Shown here piece by piece: positions 45,261 to 55,600 of a stretch of DNA of 64,000 bases. How positions within the stretch are numbered: position 1 is the first letter of the stretch; every line of letters starts with the position of its first letter. The notes beneath the pieces are model-generated. The model saw only the letters and a program-made list of their open reading frames with translations, did not search any database and was not told where the DNA came from. Made by a program: the position numbers and the translations under genes. Source of the stretch: [Phialemoniopsis] sp. UDSM-2020. Taxonomy: Eukaryota > Ascomycota > Sordariomycetes > Thyridiales > Thyridiaceae. The stretch covers positions 930,001-994,000 of the forward strand of contig JAEILZ010000003.1 of NCBI GenBank assembly GCA_018873225.1, read 5' to 3'.

Positions 45261-46340
45261 CTAGACCGTCTTCTCCTTCTTGAACATCCAGATTCCGGCC
45301 ATGTCCTTCATCCAGCCGATCCACCCTCTCATCCAGACCACTGTATTCAGTAGCTTGAGGTACTGCCTCGAGAACATCTCTACGCTCTCAAAGTCGTGTG
45401 CGTGACACTCCCAAATGGCTTTCCCATCCTCAGAGATGCCCGGCGCCACGAGCTCGACCTCCCCGTCAGCGCCTTCATTGACTTTCAGACGCGGCCCAAT
45501 AACCAGCGCCCTGCCGACGATACTCTTATCGGCCATGAAACGTGTAGCAGCGTCGACGACATCTGGAACGCTTGCCAGCCCACAGCCGGCGATGAGACTG
45601 AGTCCCATCTTGCCTACGATTGCAGTGTCGGCGAAATAAGGGCACAGCATGTTGATCCGGACGCCCTGCGTCCACGACGTGGCCCGGAGGCTGCGGAATA
45701 GACCCAAGACTGCATGCTTTGAGGTTCCATAAAGGACCTGACCGTTCAGAGGTATGAAGCTGGCGACGGAGCCGAGCAGTAGAAGATGCCGGTCTCTCGA
45801 AGAGTCGTTTCGGGCGAGCCAGAAGAGGGCAAGGTGCGTGGTGTACATGACACCGGTCACATTCACATCGAGGACTTCGAGGTTCGGTTGGGGTGGGTTT
45901 TCTGCGTCCAGATCGCGTGGATTCTCGAATCCCAGCCCCGACAACGCCGAAGTTTTGTCTTTGACACCCGCGTTGGCAACGACAGCATCTATGCCACCGG
46001 TAACGCTCAGACGGGCGGCAGCTTGGAAGAAGGATACTTGTGACTGCCAGTCGCTGACGTTACAATGATGATAATGATGGTTTTGTGACTTTGTCTCCTC
46101 CCGCAGCTCGGCAAGGAGGGCCTCTCCTGCCTCATCGCTGACATCTCCTATAATCAAGTTGGCGCCATGGCTCGCCCAGTGCCGTGCGAAGGCTGCACCA
46201 AACCCCGAAGCACCGCCGGTGATCACGACGGTCTTGCCCGAGAAATTGCTGGCATCGTACGGGGCGGATGTGTCCACAGGAGCCGACTGTTTGATCGTGT
46301 CGACAACATTGTGTTGTTTTAGATACTCGTCGAGGCCCAT
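45261..46340 (-). CDS. Short-chain dehydrogenase/reductase (classical SDR)
   Basis: Single exon, 359 aa from the ATG at 46340 (MGLDEYLKQHN); the open frame reaches nine codons further upstream but without an ATG. The nucleotide loop TGGASGFG is at residues 41-48, NAG at 123-125, the catalytic Ser in LLLGSVAS (191), and YGTSK with Tyr204 and Lys208. GDVSDEA after beta 2 has an acidic residue in the position that favours NAD over NADP. The enlarged C terminus (LLNTVVWMRGWIGWMKDMAGIWMF) is Trp-rich and amphipathic, as in fungal SDRs annotated as 15-hydroxyprostaglandin-dehydrogenase-like or averantin-dehydrogenase-like. The substrate cannot be told. No biosynthetic core enzyme is adjacent. Confidence 0.87.
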   Translation of the reverse strand: MGLDEYLKQHNVVDTIKQSAPVDTSAPYDASNFSGKTVVITGGASGFGAAFARHWASHGANLIIGDVSDEAGEALLAELREETKSQNHHYHHCNVSDWQSQVSFFQAAARLSVTGGIDAVVANAGVKDKTSALSGLGFENPRDLDAENPPQPNLEVLDVNVTGVMYTTHLALFWLARNDSSRDRHLLLLGSVASFIPLNGQVLYGTSKHAVLGLFRSLRATSWTQGVRINMLCPYFADTAIVGKMGLSLIAGCGLASVPDVVDAATRFMADKSIVGRALVIGPRLKVNEGADGEVELVAPGISEDGKAIWECHAHDFESVEMFSRQYLKLLNTVVWMRGWIGWMKDMAGIWMFKKEKTV

Positions 46341-47388
46341 GTCTGCCCTCAAGATGCGTCGGGTCAATGGAAAGGCGTCAAGTCAAATGACTGGATGTTA
46401 GAAGAAAGTAATGCCAGTAGACATTACCCGTTCCAAGGCTACTCACTCAAGGTCTTAAGTACCTCCTTCGCCAAGCCAGCCAGCCTGGTCGGTGGGAAAG
46501 GAGGGTGGGAAACAGCAAGGATGGCACCCTCTGACGTTCCAACAATATCTTGCGACAGGCAAACACCTGCATTCATTCACATAAGTGGCTTGCGAGCTGA
46601 ATAAAGCCGGGTCAACTCCCACCAACAAGCCCGCCTGTGAAATCCGTGCTTAGACCGTACGAGGCCATGTCGCGAAGCGGTCAACGGCTACCAGCATGGT
46701 GACCTGTCATGAGGAAGGAAACCGACTTCACCGCTGCGAAGGAACACTTTGGTTCCTTCAGCAACGGATCTCGTCGCATCATGTCGCCTACTTGGGGATG
46801 ATCTGGCGGGTTATCGATACGGCCAATTCCTCTGCGGCAGAGCATGTTCCCATCTAAACGGCGGCGATAAAAGCTCACAGAGCTATAAAAAGCCACCGGC
46901 AGTGTTTGCGATGCGCACGATGACACCCGAACGGGAGCTGCAAACGTACTAGTTCCCTTCATGTCGTACCTGACAGATGCCAGCCCTATCTCTACATACA
47001 TAAGTAAAAAATGACGATGTTGAATTTGAGTCCACTTTTGAAGAGGCTCCAGCAGCGACCCGCTCCAGCTGGGAAGGAAGGCGAAGATCCCCTGGCCCTA
47101 AACAAGTGCTTTACTTGGCAGCCCAGCGCCCTGATTTCCTGGGGCCAGGGCTTTTGATGGATGTGTCTCCGATGGCGGGGTCCTCGCGGGCGGTGGGCCG
47201 GTCTGGAATGGTGGGGTGCCGGCCCTTTGTGCTACCAAGCTCGCCACCGACTACCGGCCCGGCTAACCAAAATTTCTCGACTGGCAGCCCGTGGAGTTGA
47301 GTCACATACTACAACAGCTCATATCTACAGACTCGTTCTCGCCGTCTTTCACAAGAGTTAATTCAGCTCAATTGACCACATCACAACC
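46341..47388. other. Divergent promoter region
   Basis: Spacer of about 1 kb between the divergent SDR and aspartate-semialdehyde dehydrogenase genes. Several short frames have no support. A TGACTC general amino-acid control (Gcn4/CPC1) motif was looked for in the last 300 bases and no exact copy was found. Nothing else is recognised. Confidence 0.4.
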
Positions 47389-48669
47389 ATGGTTGCCAAG
47401 CTACCGAACAAGAAGTGCGGTATGTCAATCCTTGCCTCCGATTACCGGCGCGCTCACAAGATCTAATGGCGGGGTTATCATCAAACAGGTGTCCTGGGTG
47501 CCACTGGCTCCGTCGGCCAGCGCTTCATCCTCCTACTGCAGAACCACCCTGCCTTCACTCTGCAAGCCGTCGGTGCCTCCCCGCGCTCAGTCGGCAAGAA
47601 GTACCGCGATGCCGTAAGGTGGAAGCAGTCCTCGCCCATGGGCGCTGTTGGCGACCTCGTCGTCCGCGAGTGCAAGGCCAGCGAGTTTGCCGACTGCGAT
47701 ATTGTATTCAGCGGTCTCGACTCGGACGTTGCGCAAGATACCGGTATGCTGCCTTATGGGCAGACTAGAGAATCATCGTTTACTAACACAGCGACTCTAC
47801 CCCAGAGATGGAGTTCCTCAAGGCCAACCTCGCCGTCTTCTCAAACGCAAAGAACTACCGCCGCGACCCCCTCGTGCCCCTCGTCGTCCCAACCGTCAAC
47901 CTCCCCCACCTCGCCCTCATCCCCCACCAGCGCAAGCAGCACGGCCTCGAGAAGGGCTTCCTCGTCTGCAACAGCAACTGCGCCGTCATCGGCCTCGTCA
48001 TCCCCTTCGCCGCCCTCAAGGGCGCCTTCGGCGACATCGAGTCCGTCTCGGTCGTCACCATGCAGGCCGTCTCGGGCGCCGGCTACCCGGGCGTCAGCTC
48101 CATGGACATGATCGACAACGTCGTCCCTTACATCCCCAGCGAGGAGGACAAGCTCGAGACCGAGGCCCAGAAGATCCTCGGCGGCGTCAACGCCGACGCC
48201 ACCGCCTTTGAGGACCTCAAGAGCATGCGCGTCTCGGCCTCGTGCAACCGCGTCCCCGTCCTCGACGGCCACACTGCCTGCGTCAGCCTGCGCTTCGCCA
48301 AGCGTCCGCCCCCCTCGGCCGAGCAGGTCAAGGAGGCCATGAGGAACTACACCTCCGAGGCGCAGACGCTGGGCTGCCCCTCGGCGCCGGAGCCGTCTAT
48401 CAAGGTCTTTGACGAGCCGGATAGGCCGCAGCCTCGTCTTGACAGGGAGTTGTCGAGGGGGTACACTGTCAGTGTGGGCCGTGTGCGCGAGGATGAGAGT
48501 GGTATCTTTGATATCAAGTTCGTCGCGCTGAGCCACAACAGTAAGTCTCCTACCAGTATTCGGAATGGTTCAAAAGACCATTGTGCTAATTCGTGTCATA
48601 GCCGTCATTGGTGCTGCTGGATCCTCAATACTGAATGCCGAGGCAGCAGTACTCAAGGGTTATGTGTAA
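47389..48669 (+). CDS. Aspartate-semialdehyde dehydrogenase (Hom2 type), 4 exons
   Basis: Exons 47389-47419, 47489-47743, 47806-48540 and 48602-48669 give 362 aa, matching yeast Hom2 (365 aa). The enzyme reduces aspartyl-4-phosphate with NADPH to aspartate semialdehyde, the branch point to threonine, methionine and isoleucine in fungi. Seen: the NADP loop [13 protein letters not shown] (the intron splits its first Gly codon), the catalytic Cys154 in [18 protein letters not shown], and the substrate residues Arg244 and His251 in [11 protein letters not shown]. The last exon encodes only [22 protein letters not shown], the conserved C-terminal helix. All introns are 61-69 nt with GTATGT, GTATGC and GTAAGT donors. 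Absent from animals, it is a housekeeping gene. Confidence 0.96.
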
Positions 48670-49752
48670 AGGGGAATAGCCAAATATTCCAGGGTTTGGC
48701 TTCTTACAAGACAAAAAAGGCGAACGTTCAAGAAAGAATCTTGTAGACGGCGTTGCGATTCAATAGACTTGTTTGTGGCGCCAAAGAGCTCATATGGATC
48801 TCTCATGTTATAAATATGACTACCACCTCAGGAGTGATACCTCCATTAGATCTCGATGGATGCTTTTGGGGTCAAGGCTGGGCCATACGATACAAAGGCA
48901 ACATCAAACCAACTAGTTTACTTTGGCAGATGCATCATCATCGCTGGCCTTGAACTCTCTCACAAGATATCCGGTTTCTCACCCACAAGTGAGAGAAGTC
49001 AGTCACAGACCAATACCATAAGTGGAACAGCCTTCCCTGGCCTTAAGGCTGAAGACTACGTAACGGTCAATCCCGATGTTGAATTAGACAAGGTCGGTGG
49101 CGCACGCCGGCACAGTCTTGGCCGAGCTTGCAACGGGATCCCGCTCGAAATAGGTGCGAATAGCCTCTAATTGGTCCGCATATGGGCATCACCCCTGGCC
49201 GCCCCAAGCATGGCCCAATCCACTTTCCCCATCGCGCCCCCGCAAATCTCCCCGCAATCAGACTGTCATCCCCCAGTCTCTGGCTTAAACATGGACGAAT
49301 GCGGAAAGTTTGGACGCACTGCGACGTTGAAGGCCCTGCTCCGGCCGAACATGTCGGTGCAGTGTGCGACGAGTTGGGGAAAATTGGGCAGATGCCGGCG
49401 CGAACGTTGCGGATTTCACTAACAGAGATACTTCCTCGGAGCCATCCGACAGCAAGATCTTCCGACCATCGAGGGTAATCGGATGCTATCGACTATGGAG
49501 CTATTGTACTCCGTGATAGGACGTCATCCACACACAGCCATCTGCCCCGTCTGCACCGAGAAATGCTCCTGGGAAGTCGACAATCCCTGGACCGACGATC
49601 TCACCGCGGCCGCGGCCCTGGTTAAGCATCAAAAGAGGGGGAAACATCGACGATCGGGTTCAATTTAAGATGTGACAGGCTGCCACATTTACATGACGCT
49701 GCTGTTCCTGCAGGAGAGCAACGGGACCAGCAGCCAATCGTAGAACTTCACC
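48670..49752. other. Intergenic region
   Basis: Spacer of 1.1 kb between two plus-strand genes. An inverted pair TCTCTCAC/GTGAGAGA near 48955-48996 could form an 8-bp stem in the 3' region of the dehydrogenase transcript. No coding features are supported. Confidence 0.4.
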
Positions 49753-52642
49753 ATGGTTTCCCTCCGCCTTGCGAGCTGGGTGCTTCTCGGCCTCTATGGC
49801 TCGTCTGCCCTCTGTGCTGACCCGGACTTCCTGGGTCTCCATGACGGGTACATCGACTTCGAGACTGACTCCTTCAAGGGCAAGCTGGTCAAGGATGTCC
49901 AAGTCCTCGTTTCCCTTGTGCCGAAGGGAGTTCCAGACTTCGATTTCCTTGCGTTCGACAGGCTAACCCAACGCGCTGACAAGGGGAACAACCATCTGGG
50001 AGACGTCAACTTCTGGTACCGTGTGGAAGGAAACGAAACCTGGGTACAGGGAGACTCTTCGGCTGCCCGTAAGAATGTTACGGCCCGGGCTACGCCTGAT
50101 GGCACTATCGCCGCCGCGGACCTCGCTCCGTCGCTCAACGACTCGCTTCCGTTGAGCTTCGTCCGTACTTGGGGCTCCGAAGGCGGCGACCTGACGCTGT
50201 CCTTCAACATCACCAACACCGGCGATTCCACGCTGGAGATCGGTACTCTCGGCTTTCCCATCACGAGCAACAACATCTTCACCCGGCGCAGAAAAGAGGA
50301 CGTCAATGCCAACTGCTCCTTCTCCGAGCCGTATATCGGCCTCGACGGCGGTTATGTGCAAGTAACCCGCGTCAGCGGCGTTAGCCCGGCCATGGTCATC
50401 ACGCCGATCGGCGAGACTCCCCTCGAGGCCTGGAGCTTCCTGTACGAAGACGACGACACCAAGCTCAACTATCAGACGAACCAGTTTGAGGGTATTTACA
50501 GATGGGATGTCTACTCCAAGGCCGTGGCGGAGCTACAATGGGGCGACGTCGAGCCCTGGAACAAGCCGACGTCCAAGATGCTCAAGCCCGGCGAGAGTCT
50601 TCAGCACGGCCTCCGGTTCACCATGACGCAGAAGATCGAAGAGATTGAGTCTGTCGTCTCAGAGAAGAAAGTGCCTGTTGTTACCGCCTTGCCAGGACTG
50701 ATCATCCCGACCGACATGACGGCGAAGCTCGACATCAACTGGGACTCTTCAGTCAAAGATGTGACCGTCGAGCCCGCGGGCGGATTCAAGGTCGAGAAGT
50801 CAAACGACGGCAAGACGTTGAATCTTACACCTAGCTCCAGCGCTGCTGGGCGTGTCCGCTTGACAATCACCTACGAAGATGGAAACCAGCAGAGTGTCCA
50901 CTACTACATCGTCAAATCCGGTCCCGAGGCACTCACCGATCTGGGCAAATACCTGAACGACCATCACTGGTACACCAACGAGAACGACACTTTCGGCCGT
51001 GGCCCGTCCTTCATGTTAGTCGACCATGCAAATAATGAGCTCATCACGCAGGACTACCGCGTCTGGATGGTCGGCCTGGCCCACGAGGCCGGAGCGTCGT
51101 GGATGACCGCGGCTATCAAGCAGATCGCGCAGCCGAACCGCGACGAGCTTGCCAAGCTCGAGGAATTCGTTGAGAAGACGCTTTGGCATGATATCGAAGA
51201 GAAGCCCTCCTATGCCGTGCCCTACAGTCTCTTCTGGTACAGCCCGGACGAGACGGACTTCGCATATGACCCGGCTCAGCCCTGGCAACCCGGCGTCACC
51301 TACTCGTGGCCCAAGAAGACGGCCAACAAGACCGACCGTGCCTACGGATACGTCTACCCGACCGTCGCCTACTGGTCTCTGTACCGGGCGGCTCGATCGA
51401 ACCCCGAACTCCTCCCCAAGTACGAGTGGGACTTTTACCTGCGCCAGGCCTTTGAGACTTTCAACTTTTGCTTCAGCGAGGGCAACGGCACCAACCGCGT
51501 CAGCTTCAGGAACGTCGGCCTGATGGCCGAGACGGTGTTCGCCGAGATGCTGAAGGATCTCAAGCGCGAAGGCTGGACGTCCGAGGCTGCGGTTGTTGAA
51601 GGCCTGATGAAGCCCCGTGCCGAGAACTGGTTGACGGTAGCGGTTCCGTTTGGCAGCGAGCAGCCTTGGGATTGCACAAGTCAGGAAGGTAAGAGAGTCT
51701 CCTCGATCACTTGATCAGAGTTTCTGTCGCTAACATGGCTGGTGAATACAGGTGTGTACTACTGGAGCAAGTAAGTAAAATCTTTCCAAACCATCAAATC
51801 GATGGTTCAATTCTGGCGCATATGCTAATGATATCGCCAGTTACTTCAACCTGACCGACATCGTCGACAGAACACTGGCCTCCATCCGGGGTTACATGCC
51901 GACTCTCCCGCACTGGGGCTACAACGGCAACGCCCGCCGGTACTGGGACTTTACGGGCGGCGGCCAGCCCGACCTCGCGCGCATCGAGCGACAAATCCAC
52001 CACTACGGCTCGGCCCTCAACGCCCTGCCGCTGATGCACCACCTGCGCACCAACCTCATCGGCCCCGCACAGGGGCAAGTCGACCCGGACGCGCAGCACC
52101 TGATGCGCCTGGCGTTCGCGGGCTCGTTCGCGCCGCTGACCAACATCCACGCCGACGGGTTCGCCTCGTGCGCTTTCCACGCGTTCCCCAACACGCTCGG
52201 CTGGGACACGTACTCGGGCGACTACGGCCCGGGCTTCGTCGGCATGATGCTCGGCGCCGCGACGTACGTCGTCGGCAGCAGTGACGGCAACGGCGCGGAC
52301 GTGACTGTCTGGGGCGGCGAGCTGAAGCAGGCTGGCAAGTGCAAGGGCGCGTACGACGTGATCCCACGGGACGCCGTCCGCATGAGGGTCTTTGTCGGGC
52401 CCCTGGGCTTGTGGCTCGAGATCTCAGCGGGCGCCATCGACAAAGTCCGGGTGCTTGAGAGCGGCAAGGTGCTGGTCAAGATCGTGGGCAGCGTGAGGCC
52501 CGGTGTGGCCGCCCCCAACGAGACTGTCGTCTGGATTGAGAACCTGGGCGGGCGATCCCTGAAGCCGGCCGGCCTCGAGGAGAAGCGCGGAGGATGGGCT
52601 CTCCCGCTCAAGGGCGGAGCGGCGATCCTCCGGATCGAGTAG
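49753..52642 (+). CDS. Secreted six-hairpin-glycosidase-like protein (DUF5695-like), 3 exons
   Basis: Exons 49753-51688, 51752-51770 and 51841-52642 give 918 aa. The middle exon is only 19 nt. The N terminus is a clear signal peptide (MVSLRLASWVLLGLYGSSALCA, cleavage near residue 22), and NXS/T sites are numerous, so it is probably secreted and glycosylated. Residues 25-380 look beta-rich (SFNITNTGDSTLEIGTLGFP, RFTMTQ, IPTDMTAKLDI). Residues 390-900 are helix-rich with many aromatics (WYTNENDTFGRGPSF, YVYPTVAYWSLYRAAR, LPHWGYNGNARRYWDFTGG). The layout resembles the six-hairpin glycosidase-like families, and I associate it with DUF5695 from memory of conserved wording. Catalytic residues and substrate are not known. 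It could be a carbohydrate-active enzyme acting on plant or fungal wall polymers. Confidence 0.8.
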
Positions 52643-55600
52643 GAAAGTTTTGCTTAGACAAGACTTTTGCTAGCAAAGTTACGCGTACACGAAGCAGACA
52701 ATGAGATGAGATAATGCCCCCTTGCCCAAAACGCCACCTTCTGGGACAAATGATATGCGTCAAACATGCACGATCGCACATATGCACGTACCTAGGCCAC
52801 GTCAGACGGGCGAAATGCCGGTGAACTGCCGGCTCGGTTGCAGCATCGTGCTTGTCACAAGCTGTTGGACTCTGCACTGCGGCTGAAGAGCAGATCGACG
52901 TCGACAGACCCGGGGGCCCCCTTGAGATAAGGGCCTTTTCTGGAATAATCGAGCAACATGCCCATGCTTGAAGGGTTTCAGGGATCCACACTGCTCCGCC
53001 AAGCATGCAAAGCATTGAACACTCCGAACTTCTCTTTGTTGTTCTTCTAGACGCGTGCGAAGGATCTAGGCCTGGAGGACAGTGCGCATATAGTTCAACC
53101 AGGAATATCAGACTTGTAGGTCCGCTGGCTGGCTTGTGACTGTCGCCATTCCTCTTTGTCCGAAGAGGCACATGTACGGAGCAGGACTAGATGTTGACCG
53201 GTCGCCCAATGATGGCTGGAGAAAGCACCAGTCAAAGCTTAATTAATCTCTCTCGAGGTATCCAGTAAAGATGGCCAACGGGCTGCTGTACCGGAAGCCC
53301 GCCGTCAGCACTATCCATGCCGGGGGTGAGTGGAGATGATGGGTCAAAAGCAGTTCTGCTGTCGATTTCCACTGATCAGCGACGAGAAGAATTTCGTCGG
53401 GTCCCCGGGGGGTCGCATCGCGTGGTGCTGCTTCTCATCAGATGATGATCTTCTGCCCCCCGATCAGTCCCCAAGATCCGTCGGTGGAGTCGGATTCACC
53501 AAGCTTCTCTTGCCAAACCAAGGTTGGAGAATCACTGACAGGCGCGCCGGACCGTTATCAGTCGCTCTACTGCGAGCCGATGTCATCTCCCAAGGCTGAA
53601 GTCGACATCATTGTACCCATAATTCCTGGGGCGAAAGAGCAATCTAGACTGTGGAGTCGAGCTCCAATGAATGCATCGATCGTGCCTCGTTTGTTGTCAC
53701 CTCATGCGCCGCCGACCGGTGAGGTTCACCCAGAAGCATAATACCCGCCCGGCAGCATTATGATGGGTTATCGGATAGGGCATTGCGCCAATGAGACGGC
53801 AGAGTATTCGCTGTCTTCGCGGAGCGCGCAATTTTTTTGTCAAAGTTGTAGATAGCCAGCGGCGGGGGGGAGCCATGGTGAACCCGCGGGCAGAGTGCTC
53901 TCGCAGGCGCTCACCGTGACAGATACCCGCACCCGCCCGTTTCATGGAACCCAAGGAACCGAAGAGCAGAAACTAAGGAAGTGATCCTTGTTCGTTTCAG
54001 GCGTCTGCAGCCGCAGAGTGACAGACAAGGGGCTGCTTGCGTTAGTGCCATGTACTGAGACTGGTTGAGAATGAGCAAGAGGCCAATGAAATAATCCCCG
54101 CGCGACCTGCACCAAAAGGCCCATGTGTTCTCCTGCCGGCTTTTTGTGCTTGCTTCCCAAGCATATCCCGGGGCGAGGATGAGGAGGGAATGGCTTCTCT
54201 TGGCTGAGGAGGCAAGATCCGGGAAATGAACACGGTACTTTCGCAACGGTATTTGAGGGCGGGTCATCCAAGTGCCTAGATATTTTGTCACGGACTCGTA
54301 TATCAAGGCGACGCGTAGAGGATACACTTGCAGAGCACTGCCTCTGAGTGTCACGGTAATATCCGATCTTCACGGAGAGATAAAACCGTTGAGCAGAGCG
54401 TAAAGATGGCGAGCCTAATGTTGCTTTGACCGCTACCGTAGCATCGCCATCTCCCGGAGCCAAGACTAAAGGGCGACCACTTTGACGTGGATCCTTGAGT
54501 GCTTCTTCCGAGCGCTTGACTTCTGTATCTGTTCTGGATGATACGAGACTGCAGACAGAACCATGTTTCCGTCAACTCTGGCACATACGCTCCGATCATC
54601 TGCGGGGTTCAAGATGGTATATGATATGTGCGCAATATTGCCTTTCACTTCTCTGTACAGACTTCTTCCCCATCGCAAGTCCTCTTGCAGTTTTGTACGG
54701 GACAGAGAGATCGTGATCCCGCAGTGATTGGGGTGGTGAACATCCAGTACATATCACCTGCATCTCGATACCCATGGAAAGGCAGTGCTCCTTGGCAAGC
54801 AAGCTAGTGCGCGCTCCCTGCTACATGAACCTGGGATAGACTTTGGGGACTGGACTTATTCCGTGCTTTCGTCTTTCGTGACTTGTTCGGAAACCTGTGG
54901 AAAAAAGCAAACGGATTATTCGGAAGAACGGGCGATATCTCAGTGTAACTGCGCCAGGGTCGTGGTTGGCAGGTTCGCGCCAAGGTGCCAACCCGGCATT
55001 ATGCGCGCGTTGATGATTGCCGGTTCAGGACGTAATGACGCTTGCGGTCGTCGATCAGGGCTGAGGAAATAACAGAAGAAGCAAAAAGTGTGAGCGGGAG
55101 GGGGTGCATAGTTGAGGGTAGTGTGGCATCGTCACGCTGGACTGGTGCGGAAGGCAATCCGGACCGTGTCTGTGGACAGAGAATGACACTAGCAACCAAA
55201 ACGAGGGAGGACTGGGCCCTCCATCACCGCTTGATAATGAACGAGAACACCACTGCTTCCTTTAACTTGCTGTGACCGCCTTTAACCGATTCATGGCTGC
55301 ACGCTCCTGGGCTGTGGTTACACGAAGTGGACTGGGCCATCCTGACGGAAGAAATCAGGGAGATACTGCATCAAGCCACTGCCTTCTTTGCCCACCTTGC
55401 TTCTTTGGACCCCCATATCCGTGGGAGTGGAAGGACACCTGGCATATCGCGATCGTGGAGCGCCCTCGTCATAGGGCCTGGAAAAAGAAACGGCGTTCCT
55501 ACGCCCGCAGCCTGAGGACCTCTACCCAGCCGGTAGGTGGCACAGCGTCGCAAGCTGGTGGTCCCGGCTTGTTTGAGCGTGAACCTGATCTTGAGAGGAA

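Noticed and set aside
52608..53171. 187-codon minus-strand frame after the secreted protein gene
   Set aside because: It starts at GTG rather than ATG, overlaps the end of the plus-strand gene and has no recognisable features.
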